In this document: positions 22,506 to 33,216 of the stretch, piece after piece
Layout of the letters: every line of letters starts with the position of its first letter
Position numbering within the stretch: position 1 is the stretch's first letter
NCBI RefSeq assembly: GCF_003711515.1
Contig: NW_021167080.1
Span: forward strand, 1,509,394-1,573,393
Origin: Sodiomyces alkalinus F11
Lineage: Eukaryota > Ascomycota > Sordariomycetes > Glomerellales > Plectosphaerellaceae
Length of the DNA: 64,000 nucleotides
Direction: 5' to 3'
Made by a program: the position numbers and the translations under genes
Notes under the pieces: generated by a model
Databases searched by the model: none
The model's input: only the letters and a program-made list of their open reading frames with translations
Told to the model about the DNA's origin: nothing

Positions 22506-24268
22506 GAGAGGGAAAAGGAGAAAACTCGCAGGGAGACAAGGGGTTCGTTGGATGTTTATTGAAGGTAATTCGACTAACAGGTCGCTGGCGTGTCGCTGTT
22601 CGACGCAGTTTCAACCGCCCCTCTAATCCAATGGAAGGTAAATCCACGAACCCCCTGACCGTCTGAATGAAATGGGTTCTCTGGGGAGGAACTTCAAAAC
22701 CACGCGTTGTTGGCATCAAAATCTTAATTTTTTACCCTCTCTTGCTTCCATGGTTAGGTTAGTTTATAATTCGTTGTCGTGGACTCTCTGACCCTAGGGA
22801 AGTGGCTTTCGTGGCTTTTTTTACGTCCCCGGGTCTGGGAAAGGAGAGATAATTAGGTCTAATAAACGATTACGATATCCTGTCAAGTCAAGTATAACGT
22901 GAATCCATGAAAAATGCATCGTTGCATGTGTACTGGCTGTTGATATAGACGAGACGAGGGCAACGGGTTATGAGGGGAAGCCTGAAGAAAGCGTCCGCCT
23001 GTACGTCCGTCGTTGTCCCTGCAAGGCCAAGCTGGTTCAGTCACGTCAAAGCCCACTGCTGTTATCCAATGAACCACTCCTTGGCTGAGTGAAGCCGCCG
23101 TTGTCGGTCCCAGACAAGGAGACTCAAAACATAACAAATTCACAATCCCGCGTGCCAATATATTACGGACTGTGCTGCTTTCTCCTCAACCACACGGCTC
23201 CTCCCCTCTCCGGAGGCCAGGAGTTGCATCTTACTACGCCCCTCCGTGCCAGGTCACCAAGCTGAAGACCCCTTTGCCTGTTTTGGTTCTCTCTTACGGT
23301 TCCGTGCCAACAGCGAGTTAACAGGGTCGGCGGACAAGATTTCTGTATCATGCCTCATGAAACCGTAATCTATTGGTGAAGGAGTTGTCTACCAGCAGGT
23401 TGCTCAGCCATAATGCCGACTGTCGCTTTCCGGACCGAGCTAGGTCGGTACCGTCCGGGCCATGATTTGAGCCCCAGGCCGCATCGTCCGTTTCATAGAC
23501 GGAGAGGGACGACACATTCTGTACTGAACGGGGTCTGTGGTTTCCCGTGATAGACGGGAAGTGCCAACCCGCGAGGGGGGAGTTCATCTTGGCTCGGTGA
23601 AGCGGCGGTGAAGTCAAGGCTTGCCTGTGCCGATTCTGAAGGCAAGGAATCAATCTACGCGGAACTTGACCAAGGCGGCCAAGATCCGGCAAGGCCGGCA
23701 GGTAACTTGCACGAGAAAATCCTCCTGTTGAGACGGATGTAGTTTTCTTCCCCTAAGGTAACCACCAAAGATGTACCGTACTGTCTCATATTTGCAGGAC
23801 GGATAGAGGACAAATCACAAGGAAGCTGCCTGGCTCCTGAAGGTCATAGATGGAAAGTTCCGTCCCGGAAAAGGCAACTATCTGTTGCACGGCAGTTGCC
23901 TGTGGCGCCCAGGACAAAGGCAGGCAGCCGAATACAAGAGGGGAGAGGAGGACACGAAGAGTCGTCGTTGCTGACGTCGGCCGAACATGTCGGTCGCACG
24001 CCAAGCCAGGGCCATATCTACGGCCAGGACGCAGTTTGTCTCTATCCTCTATTCGTAGGGTAGACCAGGTTGCGTGCTCATGCTGATCTGACAGAGCACA
24101 GAGCACAGGGTGGAAGCGAGGAAAATGGGTGGCCGAAAAGAGCTTTTCAATGACACGTCAATGTCTGGAATTGTCAAGAGCTCATGGGCGCTGTGTAACC
24201 AGGCAATGTTTCGTGTCGTCTAAAGAGGGAGCGAAACCCGACGGGGTAGGAATCCCGAAGACGACCAA

Positions 24269-24294
24269 CCCCCCCCCCCCCCCCCCCCCCCCCC
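24269..24294. repeat. C26 homopolymer run
   Basis: Twenty-six consecutive C residues in gene-free DNA. Runs of this length are prone to replication slippage and to sequencing error, so the exact length is uncertain. Confidence 0.9.
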
Positions 24295-27240
24295 GGTGTT
24301 GACCTGCGACACCCGATTCGCGAGCCGTCACCCTTGCGTTGGAGTGAAAAAGATGGGTGCAGTGAAGGCGGGAAGGATACCAGTCCACTGGGTGCTTGTT
24401 TCTGGGAACGCGGGTTTGGGGGCTCGCTGGATTCAGTTGTGGTGGTTGCCAGTGGCCAGCATGTTGGGTCGGCAAACTCGGGTGGGACATTGGTGTAAAA
24501 TGTTGAAGGATCAGACGTGACTGGACTCGGTAATACAAATGCATAAGCAGACTTCCTTAATAAGTCGTCGGTCGCCATACTTCGAATGTCGTGTCATGGT
24601 TGAGGCCAGGAAATACGGCACGGTGAAGGCTTTTTGGGAGCGTTTCCACAAATGGAATCAACAGCGGGATGTGGTGACTTTGGATAGCCTTGTCCTCCTC
24701 CAGAAGAACTTGCTCGTGGTGTAGTTGCACGGAGGTGAATACGGAGTGCCTATTTCGTACAGGAGCTGTCATGATTGATTCACCTGTACGGACCTGTACG
24801 GATAACGGAGTACGAATACGTCCAATGCCTTTGCTGTGCACTCATTCAAGGACTACCTTATGCTTACCGATAGCTCCGGATACTCGACGGCTCCGTCGAC
24901 CCGCCCGATAAATCCTGATGGTCTTAATCCGGGCGATCAAGGAGAAAACATCGGCATGTACAAGGTACAGTAATCAGATCATGGCTTCCAGGTTTGTGAC
25001 CGACGCAAAAGGTTCCACTAGTTAAAGTTGTAACCCGAACGGGATGAGTCGATCGATGAATCAATGAATTAACGAGTCAATGAGTCGATGATTGATGTTA
25101 CCTCCACCATGGGTGGTAAGACGATGGAATCCGATAAATGCTATGAAGTATCCGTAAAATTTTGACGAGACTGGTAGAATATAAACCCAACACGATAATT
25201 CCTCTTTTTGCCTAATTATGGCCATCGCCGAGTTTGCGCCGAGTACGGAGTACGTTGTATATCCGCATTGATTAATCATAATCATAATAGGGGGTCAACT
25301 GGTCGCTCAGCTCAGTTTGGTACCAACCACACCCTGCCTGGGCAATTTATTACTTTCGTATGAATAACGACCGTGGACGGTGTCTCTTCCTTGATCGTGA
25401 GCATGAGGTATCATTACGGAGCAATAAGACGCATTCTTCGTCTTCACGTGTACTGCACGACGCCAAGCTTGGTCACCCGCCATCCTTCATGGTTCATGTC
25501 TAGTCCACATGCTCTTGTATCCCTGAGACGCTGTGCCTTGGACGGGCTAGGCACGAACTGGCAAGGGTCGAGTGAAACATCGTTACGGCCGTGCTGGGTG
25601 GACTCGCAGAGCGAACACAGCCCGACGCCACGATTATGTGTACTTCGTAGAAGATGAAGAACGAAGTAGGTAATTACTTTGAAATGACATACAGTCTCAT
25701 ACTGCAAGATGGTTACTCCGTGCGTTATACGTCCGGACCTTCATCCTTCATTCTTCATCCTTGGTTCTTGGTTCTTCATTTTTCCTGCTGGCGCGCTTCC
25801 GATATCGTATACATTCGTACATATGTAGATGCGCACGATAATTTTGCACGATAGCGGGCGCTGCGTCGTTTCAACGGGATTTTATCCAAGATTCCCCGTC
25901 AAATGAACAGCGACGGACCAGCACCCGACCCGTTGTTACGGAGTGTACGGGTACGGAGTAATGACACCGTAAATATTATTTTGCATTGAGCAAATGGATG
26001 TACCGGTATGTACTCCGTTATAAGTGGTAGTCGAGCCGAACCCGGACGACCAAGTAATTTAAGGCACATGTACGGTTGGGATGTACATTGACCCCACACA
26101 CACGACGGGCTTCCAGAAGAGCAAATGCTTTCAGCCAGAGATTTTCTTACTCAGACGAGAGGCATGAGTGAAGACTTCGTCGGTAGGAAGGAAAGGATCT
26201 CCCGTGTTATGAAACCCTCTTCATATTTCCATACACGGTACTCCGTCTGTACAGCGTACTCTATGTACATATTTTGTTCGAAACAGCAGCCGATTTAATT
26301 ACAACGTACTGATATACTATACTGACAGAACCCAAGAGGAGGAAGCCCCCTTTGTCGTGGAATCTCGAATGCCGACACCTCCAACCAAAAGGCTCTGAAA
26401 TGCCGACCCGACGCGACCCGACCTCTCCCTTAAACCCTGCAGCAAGATAAACAGTTAATCCTGATAAAATGTGCCACCTGGTGCTGGGTGGTGTGGTGCG
26501 GCGGCAACGATGTATTATTCGTACGAATAATTGTCCACTCACGCCGACATCATAGCCCTGGCCGCGCACCACCCTGCTACCCTGCTGCTACAACGTACAT
26601 ACGTAAGAAGCTATTCTTGCTGGGACAACGCCGACAGCGTCCTGCCTTGGTACGTATTTCTTCTTCCCTTCTGCTTTCTCTCTTTCTTTCTTTCTAACCC
26701 GCCCTCCTATCTTTCTCGGTATCGTGCTCTTACGCCTTTCTCTTCCCCTATTTCGCGCATTTCTCGCGCAGTGGTCTGCCATACCACCTCCGCCGCCATT
26801 TCGCGGTCAACCGTCGGAACAGAAGACGTTCCTCCTCGGGAAGAGTTAAAGCTGCACGCACGGTTCAGATGGCCGTTGGTCCAAAAAGAGAATCGTCTCA
26901 GGCCGGGGCAAGGTCTCATCCCAGTAGCCAAGAAACCATGAAACTTCGTCCCGTCGTGGGGGGACGAACAAGAACATAGACGAATCAGCGGCTATGATAC
27001 GTGCTCTGTGACCCACCACACCAAACCAGAAGGGTAGGGTGGGGTGGGGGGAAAGCACGCAGGACTTAAGCGGGGTTAGTGAGGATCCTTTTGGGCTCCC
27101 GGCTCCCTCGCCTAGTACCCGGTAGGCCCGACTGCTACCTAATTCTGCGCGGTAGCAGTGTAAGTGCGTCCCTTGAAACGAAGTACGGTTGTACCAGAGG
27201 ACGGAGTTGAGGTTAGAGGTGCGCACTTGGTATCCGTATC

Positions 27241-27289
27241 CGTACAGCGTACGGCGTACAGCGTACAGCGTACAGCGTACAGCGTACCG
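27241..27289. repeat. 7-bp tandem array, unit CGTACAG
   Basis: Seven consecutive 7-bp units: CGTACAG, CGTACGG, four more CGTACAG, then CGTACCG. Located in gene-free DNA about 2.3 kb upstream of veA. It is flanked on both sides by further GTAC-rich sequence. Confidence 0.9.
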
Positions 27290-28951
27290 TACCTCGCGAG
27301 ACATGGAAAATAGAGCCGGGAATCTGGTGGCCGGTGTTCCCCTGCTACTGGTCGGAACACTCCGTAGTGTACCGGCGTAAGTGTACCGGACTGAAGGCTA
27401 ACTAGGCTAGACAGGTTAGCGGCAGTGGAGACAATCAAGGGTATGGTCCAACTAGGGCCCAGATTTGTCTCAATCCCACCAACTAGCGCAGTTCTCACGC
27501 GGCACACATCTGACCCATGTGCGCGGCTACCCCGATCTAGCTTCTAGGCTCCTGGCTGATACTGTGCGCATTTTCTTGGCGGTCCCGCACGGAGTACAAT
27601 CATTCACGGGGACATCTGCAGCGAAGGCCCGCGTACCCGGGGGAGACCCAAATGACCTCAGAACCTTTCTAAGCTTTCCAGCCCCCCTTTTCTACCTACA
27701 TATTATCTATTATGATCGGTGCAACCCACAGCATATAGGAAGGACGAGGGTTTTTCTATTCAACTACCGCCCTTTATCAGCGACTTTTCGTTTCGTACTG
27801 TACGAAAGTCTTGTCCACCTCAGTCCGTCCCGTGCTGGGGTCGGCTCTCCTCGCTCACTCCTTGTACTTCCACTTCTACACGTGTACTGTGTACGAAGTA
27901 TGTACGGGGGTATGCTTGCTTTTGTGTCTTTGTGCACGTGTCGGTTCCCTGTCTTGCCATAAAGCGTTATGTATGAATCTGTCGCCAAGTTCTTCGAAGA
28001 CGACATGCCAATTCAACATCCATCCAGTCGTCGAGTGGTCGCGACGAACACCAAAACTAAGGGTTTGGTAAAATACTCGGGGCAAATGAAAGTGTCTCTC
28101 ATCCAAGTCAGTTATCAGTTGCCCAATAACGAGTTTTGCCACTCAGTCCACTTCCCCAGTCCGGGGGCTTGGGACCGCCCGCAGTTCCCAACCAGCCAAC
28201 CCATAAACCAAGTCCGGACGCTTGGTTGTGACCAGTGACCACTAGGAGAAGACCATCCCCTATCCCCGGGCCAAGTTGGGAGAGTCCTACTGGCTGACGG
28301 TTGGGCTCAGAACGGTGAAGGGTGTCTTGGCATTCGCACAACTGGTATGTATGCGGTACAATGCGAGGGTACAACAGTACAAAAGTACGAATTGTGTCTG
28401 TTTCTAGGTTAAGGTAGTGTACGGTAAGGTAATTAGTGGTTGTGCGTGGGTTCTTTGTGCTGTATGTACGTTGTACGTTGTAATCTGGTGTTGTGCCCGT
28501 ACCTATCGGTGTCGTGTGTCAGTCTGGGTCCTGCTTTTGGTGCAAGCTTCGTGGACCCCCAATTCTGGGTACCCTTCGTTTCGTCCCCCCCTCCATTCCC
28601 TCTCGCTGGTTCCTAGTTCCTCTTCGAATGTCTTTGCCCACCCCCCTTTCTTTCCCCCGAACCCACAGTAAAAACCCTTAGACTGTGTACACAACTGGAT
28701 TATTATTAGTCCACAGTGTTATATGTACGAATACGTACCAGTGGAAGGGTACAGCACAGTGTCGCTCCCCCCTTCCCACTATCCACCGTCGTTCCACACA
28801 GATCCTCATCTCACCACGGGGAGCCCTCAATCAACTCTCTTATTCCTCTCCCTCACCTACTTTGCCCAAGTTGATCGGATCAGGACGCGGTTCAAGGTTC
28901 ATTGTTCACGCTCCACGGTTGAAGGTCCAAGGTCAAGGCTCACGGTCCATT

Positions 28952-29021
28952 GTTCACGGTTCACGGTTCACGGTTCACGGTTCACGGTTCACGGTTCACG
29001 GTTCACGGTTCACGGTTCATG
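28952..29021. repeat. 7-bp tandem array, unit GTTCACG
   Basis: Nine exact GTTCACG units and a tenth, GTTCATG. Degenerate copies (GTTCAAG, GTTCATT, GTCCAAG, GCTCACG) extend left to about 28890, as expected for an array decaying at one edge. Because 7 is not a multiple of 3, all three plus frames read the same seven-residue cycle without a stop, which makes the flanking frames look open. It lies 520 bp upstream of the veA start. Confidence 0.93.
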
Positions 29022-29541
29022 GATTCTCGAGTCGAGGTCCACAACTGACCAACATCTTCATTGTGCGAGCCGGTTCATCGCCGTCCATCTTTTCTTGCTT
29101 GTCTGGTCGACGCTCAAAAGAGCCTGGCCATTCATTTTCTACACAGGTCGGTTTCAACCTCATCCGTGGTTCAATAGGCATTTGCCCTCGTCCGAATATA
29201 TTCAACTCGAGACGACATCACGTTGGTTCTGGACAAGTGTTCCCATCATTACTACTCTGTCTTTTCTTTTTGTCCATACTGTCGGGCCGGGTCCTCCCCA
29301 AGTCTCTGCAACGATCTTTGGTTCCAAGTTCTCGGGAATCCGTTCGAGTCGCTTTCCCAGCCTTTGTTCTGACACCACCCTCCGTCTGCAGGTCCTGCTG
29401 AGCTACCAACGACCAAAAATCTCTCGCATCCTTCCATCGCAACCCCGAGTTGATTAGTTGATTTCCGACGACTCCGCTTCTCTCCCCCGCCGGAATACCC
29501 TTTTGTTTTCTCCTTTTTTTTTCACTTTCTCTTGTCTATCG

Positions 29542-31415
29542 ATGACGACGGACGCAACTCGCATTTCGGATAAGATGTCTTCTCTTGCCGCTGAGGTCAA
29601 TACCTCGGACATCACACGCCAAGTTACCTCGAGGACGACCAAGAGCGGTCGTCGACTGCACTATGAGCTGACCTGCCTTCAACAACCCGAACGCGCCCGA
29701 GCCTGCGGCTCCGGTCAAAAATGTAAGCAACAGATTCCTACTTGCTGTCCGCTGTCCTCCTCGTGCCTCGTGTCCTTAAGGTCCCATGGCTGACATGACG
29801 CTTGTTTCTTTGTTCTTTACTAGCTGCCGCCGACAGACGTCCTGTCGACCCGCCGCCCGTCGTCCAGCTACGCGTGTACGAAGGGCCTACTCTGGAAGAC
29901 AGCAAGGATATCACACTTGGGTACAACGCCAATTTTTTCGTCTACGTTGACCTGCAGCATGCCCGGCCCATGGCAAACGGGCGGGTTCAGACGCCTGCAG
30001 CGACCTCGCCGCCTGTTTTGACCGGTGCTCCCGTTTCGGGCATGGCCTACCTCGACCGTCCTACCGAGGCCGGATACTTCCTCTTCCCTGATTTGTCGGT
30101 TCGACACGAGGGCCGCTACGTCTTGGGGTTCAGCTTGTACGAGGAACTCAAGGACGAGGAAGACCAGGACGGCGATCCGGCTGACGATCCCACGCCGGGC
30201 TTCTACCTTCGCATGAAGCTCTTGTCTGCGCCTTTTGTCGTGTTCAGCGCCAAGAAGTTTCCCGGCCTTACCTCGAGCACCTCGCTGAGCCGTACTATTT
30301 CTGAACAGGGCTGCCGCGTCCGCATCCGCCGCGACGTCCGCATGAGGCGGCGCGACGGGAAGCCCTCGGCAGCTAACGAGTATGACAAGGACGAGGAAGC
30401 TGCGCGCAGCAGGCGCACGCAGACGCCCGACATGCGCAAGGACCAGTACCGAGGACGGTCCACGAGCAACAGCAGCGACCAGAGAACGCCCTACTCGGCG
30501 GTGCCCGAGCAGCGTCGGCCGTCCGACGTGGACTCGTTCCCTCCGCCACTGCCCCCGCCGCCTCCCCCTCCTCAGCATGGCCCTCCGCAGCACGGCCCTC
30601 CTGTTGTTCCGTCGACGGCACAGATGCGCTACGGCTCGGATGCGTCCAGCAACGGATATTCCCAGCACTACATCCAGCCCGCGGCCCAGCCGTCGCCCAT
30701 CTCGCCCACCTCTGCGTACCACCCCGGGCAGCCGTCTCCGTATGCTGCTGCCGCACCGCCGCCATCAGCGTACGGATATCAGACTATGCCGGCGCCGACC
30801 CCGCACTACGTCCCCGGCTCGGTGACCCCGACGATACCGCGAGACGTCTACGACAGCCGGCCGCCGACTTCAAGCGTGCCACCCTCGCCGTCTCACGGAC
30901 AGTATCCGACGAAGGAGACGGTCTACAGCAGGAGAGAGTCCGAGTACAAGGCAGAGGGCGAATACGCAAGAGGCCCCGAGACTAGGCGGGATTCGCATCT
31001 CGCTCCTGTCCAGCCGGCGCCAGGCGCTCGTGGTCCGATAACGTTGCCTCCCATCTCGGCGGTGTCGGACACGTCCAGCTACTCTCTCTCCGGCATGGCG
31101 GCACCCTCGATGTACCATTCGTCGGCGGCGCCACCACCACCACCACCGCCACCACGGGGCGATTACATCGAACCCTCGCCGGCGGTGACGGCGCCTGTTC
31201 CGGAGATGGCGGCGCGTGCAGGGTCGAAGAGGGCATACAACGAGACGTTTGCGGAGACGACGTCGTCGCTTTACGATGGGCAGCGACCACAGGACGCGCA
31301 CCACCACATGCATGGGCGGCCGACGTATTATGACGCGGAAGAGCCTCCGATGTTTTACCAGAGGGCGGACGGCAAACAGGTGTTCAAGACGCCGAACCAT
31401 TTTTTCAACTCATAG
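29542..31415 (+). CDS. veA: Velvet-family regulator VeA
   Basis: Two exons, 29542-29722 and 29824-31415, encode 590 residues. VeA enters the nucleus in the dark, joins VelB and the methyltransferase LaeA, and coordinates sexual development and secondary metabolism. The velvet domain spans about residues 33-240: RRLHYELTCLQQPERARACG, then SAADRRPVDPPPVVQLRVYE over the intron, ITLGYNANFFVYVDLQHARP, VSGMAYLDRPTEAGYF, FPDLSVRHEGRYVLGF and SAPFVVFSAKKFPGL, and it closes with the basic EQGCRVRIRRDVRMRRRDGK, which can serve as a nuclear localisation signal. The C-terminal half is disordered with a poly-Pro run (PPPLPPPPPPP), a second Pro run near residue 500 and the end MFYQRADGKQVFKTPNHFFNS-like tail. 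The phase-1 junction recreates Ser61. Sequence features fit VeA better than VelB, VelC or VosA. Length is normal for VeA. Confidence 0.95.
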
Positions 31416-33216
31416 AAGCACACATTCTCCCTTTTTCTGTTTTATTTTGGCCCCCCGGGGGATGGGGGAGGTTGGTGCTGGCAGCCGGGCACGAGATTTT
31501 TTGGTTGCATTTCTTCTTGATGATCATGGTAGCGTGGAGGGAGGATTCGATGCTTTTTCCGAGGTTGGGGTTCATTTTGGACGTGTGGCACTCGATAGAT
31601 CGGGTGTTCAATCGGTTCTTTCGATGGGATGACACAGTTGGTGTTTTCTCGGCTGTCCCTCGAGTGGTGAGAGGGGACGGTGCCCATGACGAGGTGCAAG
31701 TCGACATTTTCCCTTCTTCCTCCCCTCTTTCTTTGTTTCCTTTTGGGCTGTGTCTTGTTTTCTCTATTGTATATATCTGCTCCGGAAGATCCGGAACGCC
31801 AGGCCACCAGGGCGTCTCCTTTCATTTTTTTCCTATTTCTTTTTTCCTACTACAATCATATCTGTCTCACAGCCTACACATGGAAGATTTGTTGGAGAAA
31901 TCGGCGACTTGACTGAGAGTTGGCTGGTATGTCGAAGGGACGGGAATCCGGGGGTCAAGACTGTGTGTGGACGAGAGATGAGTGAGGGGACACCTACTGG
32001 TCCGCTGGATGTCGCATACATGTTTCCATGGGAGGTGAGGATATTTCTTTTTATCTATTTCTCGCGTCTCGACTCTTGCCTTGCTTCTCTTTTTTCTTGT
32101 ACTCTTGTCTGGTGTCTAGTTTTCTCAACTTATAGCAAGGGGGCCACTGTGGACCTGGGCCGGCGGTGATGCATCCGCTTTGGCTACTCCGGGGTGTTGA
32201 ACGGGACGTGTGGACACAGACATGGTGTTTTCGTTTTAAAGGTTAAGCGAAGCTGGTTTTCATTGCTCTGTGTGGTGCATGGATTTCCGTAGAATGGAAA
32301 ATGGAAGATGTATATGCTTTTGCTCGATGCTTTGCCGTGCCTTGGGCCTGGTAACTGTATATTGTATTGATTGTTGTGTTGATGTATGAGCAGAAAGGTG
32401 GAGATGTGGATGTATACGGAACGGATATTCCGCAGATCAATTCTGTGACTTGTCGGGACACAAGAGGTGGTGGTTCTGGATACACTCTCATTACAGCATA
32501 TTCATCCCTTCGTAAGTAGACTGAGGTATTGTGGAAAATAACACCTGTGGTTCTGTTGATTGATGAGGTACCTTATAGTGCCCGCACTTTGTACATTTCA
32601 CGGGTACCTTGCAGAGCCGTTGAGACGTTACCCCATATTTTAGCGCACCTATAGGTACGTACTTTGTATTCCCTGCAACTGACTTACTGTCGCGTCAATT
32701 GTCTGAAGGTAAGGTATTGGGTACCTTACATTGTACGCGTCTGGTCTGGATCGTCTGGATCGCACCCTAGCAACGATGTAAGCAGAGTGAACTTCCGTCT
32801 GTTTACTGTGACCGCCCACCACCCACACAGTCACCCCCTTCACCCCCTTCACCCCCTTCACCCCCCCATTCCTGCCCTCATTTCAAGCGAAAGCAACAGC
32901 CCCTAACAACAACAACAATAATAACAACAATAACGACTCCGCCTTGCATTCTCGTCGTCGTAAAGAAAGCGACTCTGAGCCTATAGTGCAATCGTTTTGT
33001 CCTTTCTCCCTGTGGAGGGAGATAACACAGGGATACGACTATCTATCCCACTCCCTTCTCTCTTTCTCTCTCTCTCTCCTGCTCCCACCGTATCCACCAA
33101 AAGATTATACTCGACTTTTCTTTCGCTTGTTTCTTGCCGTATTCCCCGGCGGGGCCTCGAGCACAGGTGAAAGAAACAAACAGACGAGTCTGGGCTCTCT
33201 ACAGCCACCCACAGCT
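31416..33216. other. Intergenic region veA/hypothetical gene
   Basis: About 1.8 kb. The left part is the T-rich veA 3' region. A 9-bp tandem repeat of CACCCCCTT type lies at about 32832-32867, followed by an AAC/AAT-rich stretch. A frame in register with the downstream gene is open from 32944, but its translation is low-quality and reads as leader sequence. Confidence 0.5.
32832..32867. repeat. 9-bp tandem repeat, unit CACCCCCTT
   Basis: Three complete units and a partial fourth of CACCCCCTT, about 350 bp upstream of the downstream coding start. It is purine/pyrimidine-asymmetric and may form part of the promoter or leader. Confidence 0.8.

Larger units (their letters stand above)
22506..29541. 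other. Long gene-free region upstream of veA
   Basis: About 7 kb in which no frame shows a recognisable domain, transposase, reverse transcriptase or convincing exon set. It holds a C26 run (24269-24294), 9-mer copies at 25244-25252, 25641-25649, 25952-25960 and 27892-27900, and two 7-bp tandem arrays (27241-27289 and 28952-29021). The right part (from about 28.7 kb) is CT-rich and likely the veA promoter and leader. An ATG frame of 244 codons (28723-29457) crosses the repeat array and ends 84 bp before veA; its translation looks random and I do not call it coding. Non-coding RNAs or short uORFs may be present. Confidence 0.55.

Noticed and set aside
22506..29541. Transposon or RIP-mutated relic in the region upstream of veA
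   Set aside because: No terminal repeats, no transposase or reverse-transcriptase motifs, and no strong AT skew or TA-rich block typical of RIP could be seen.
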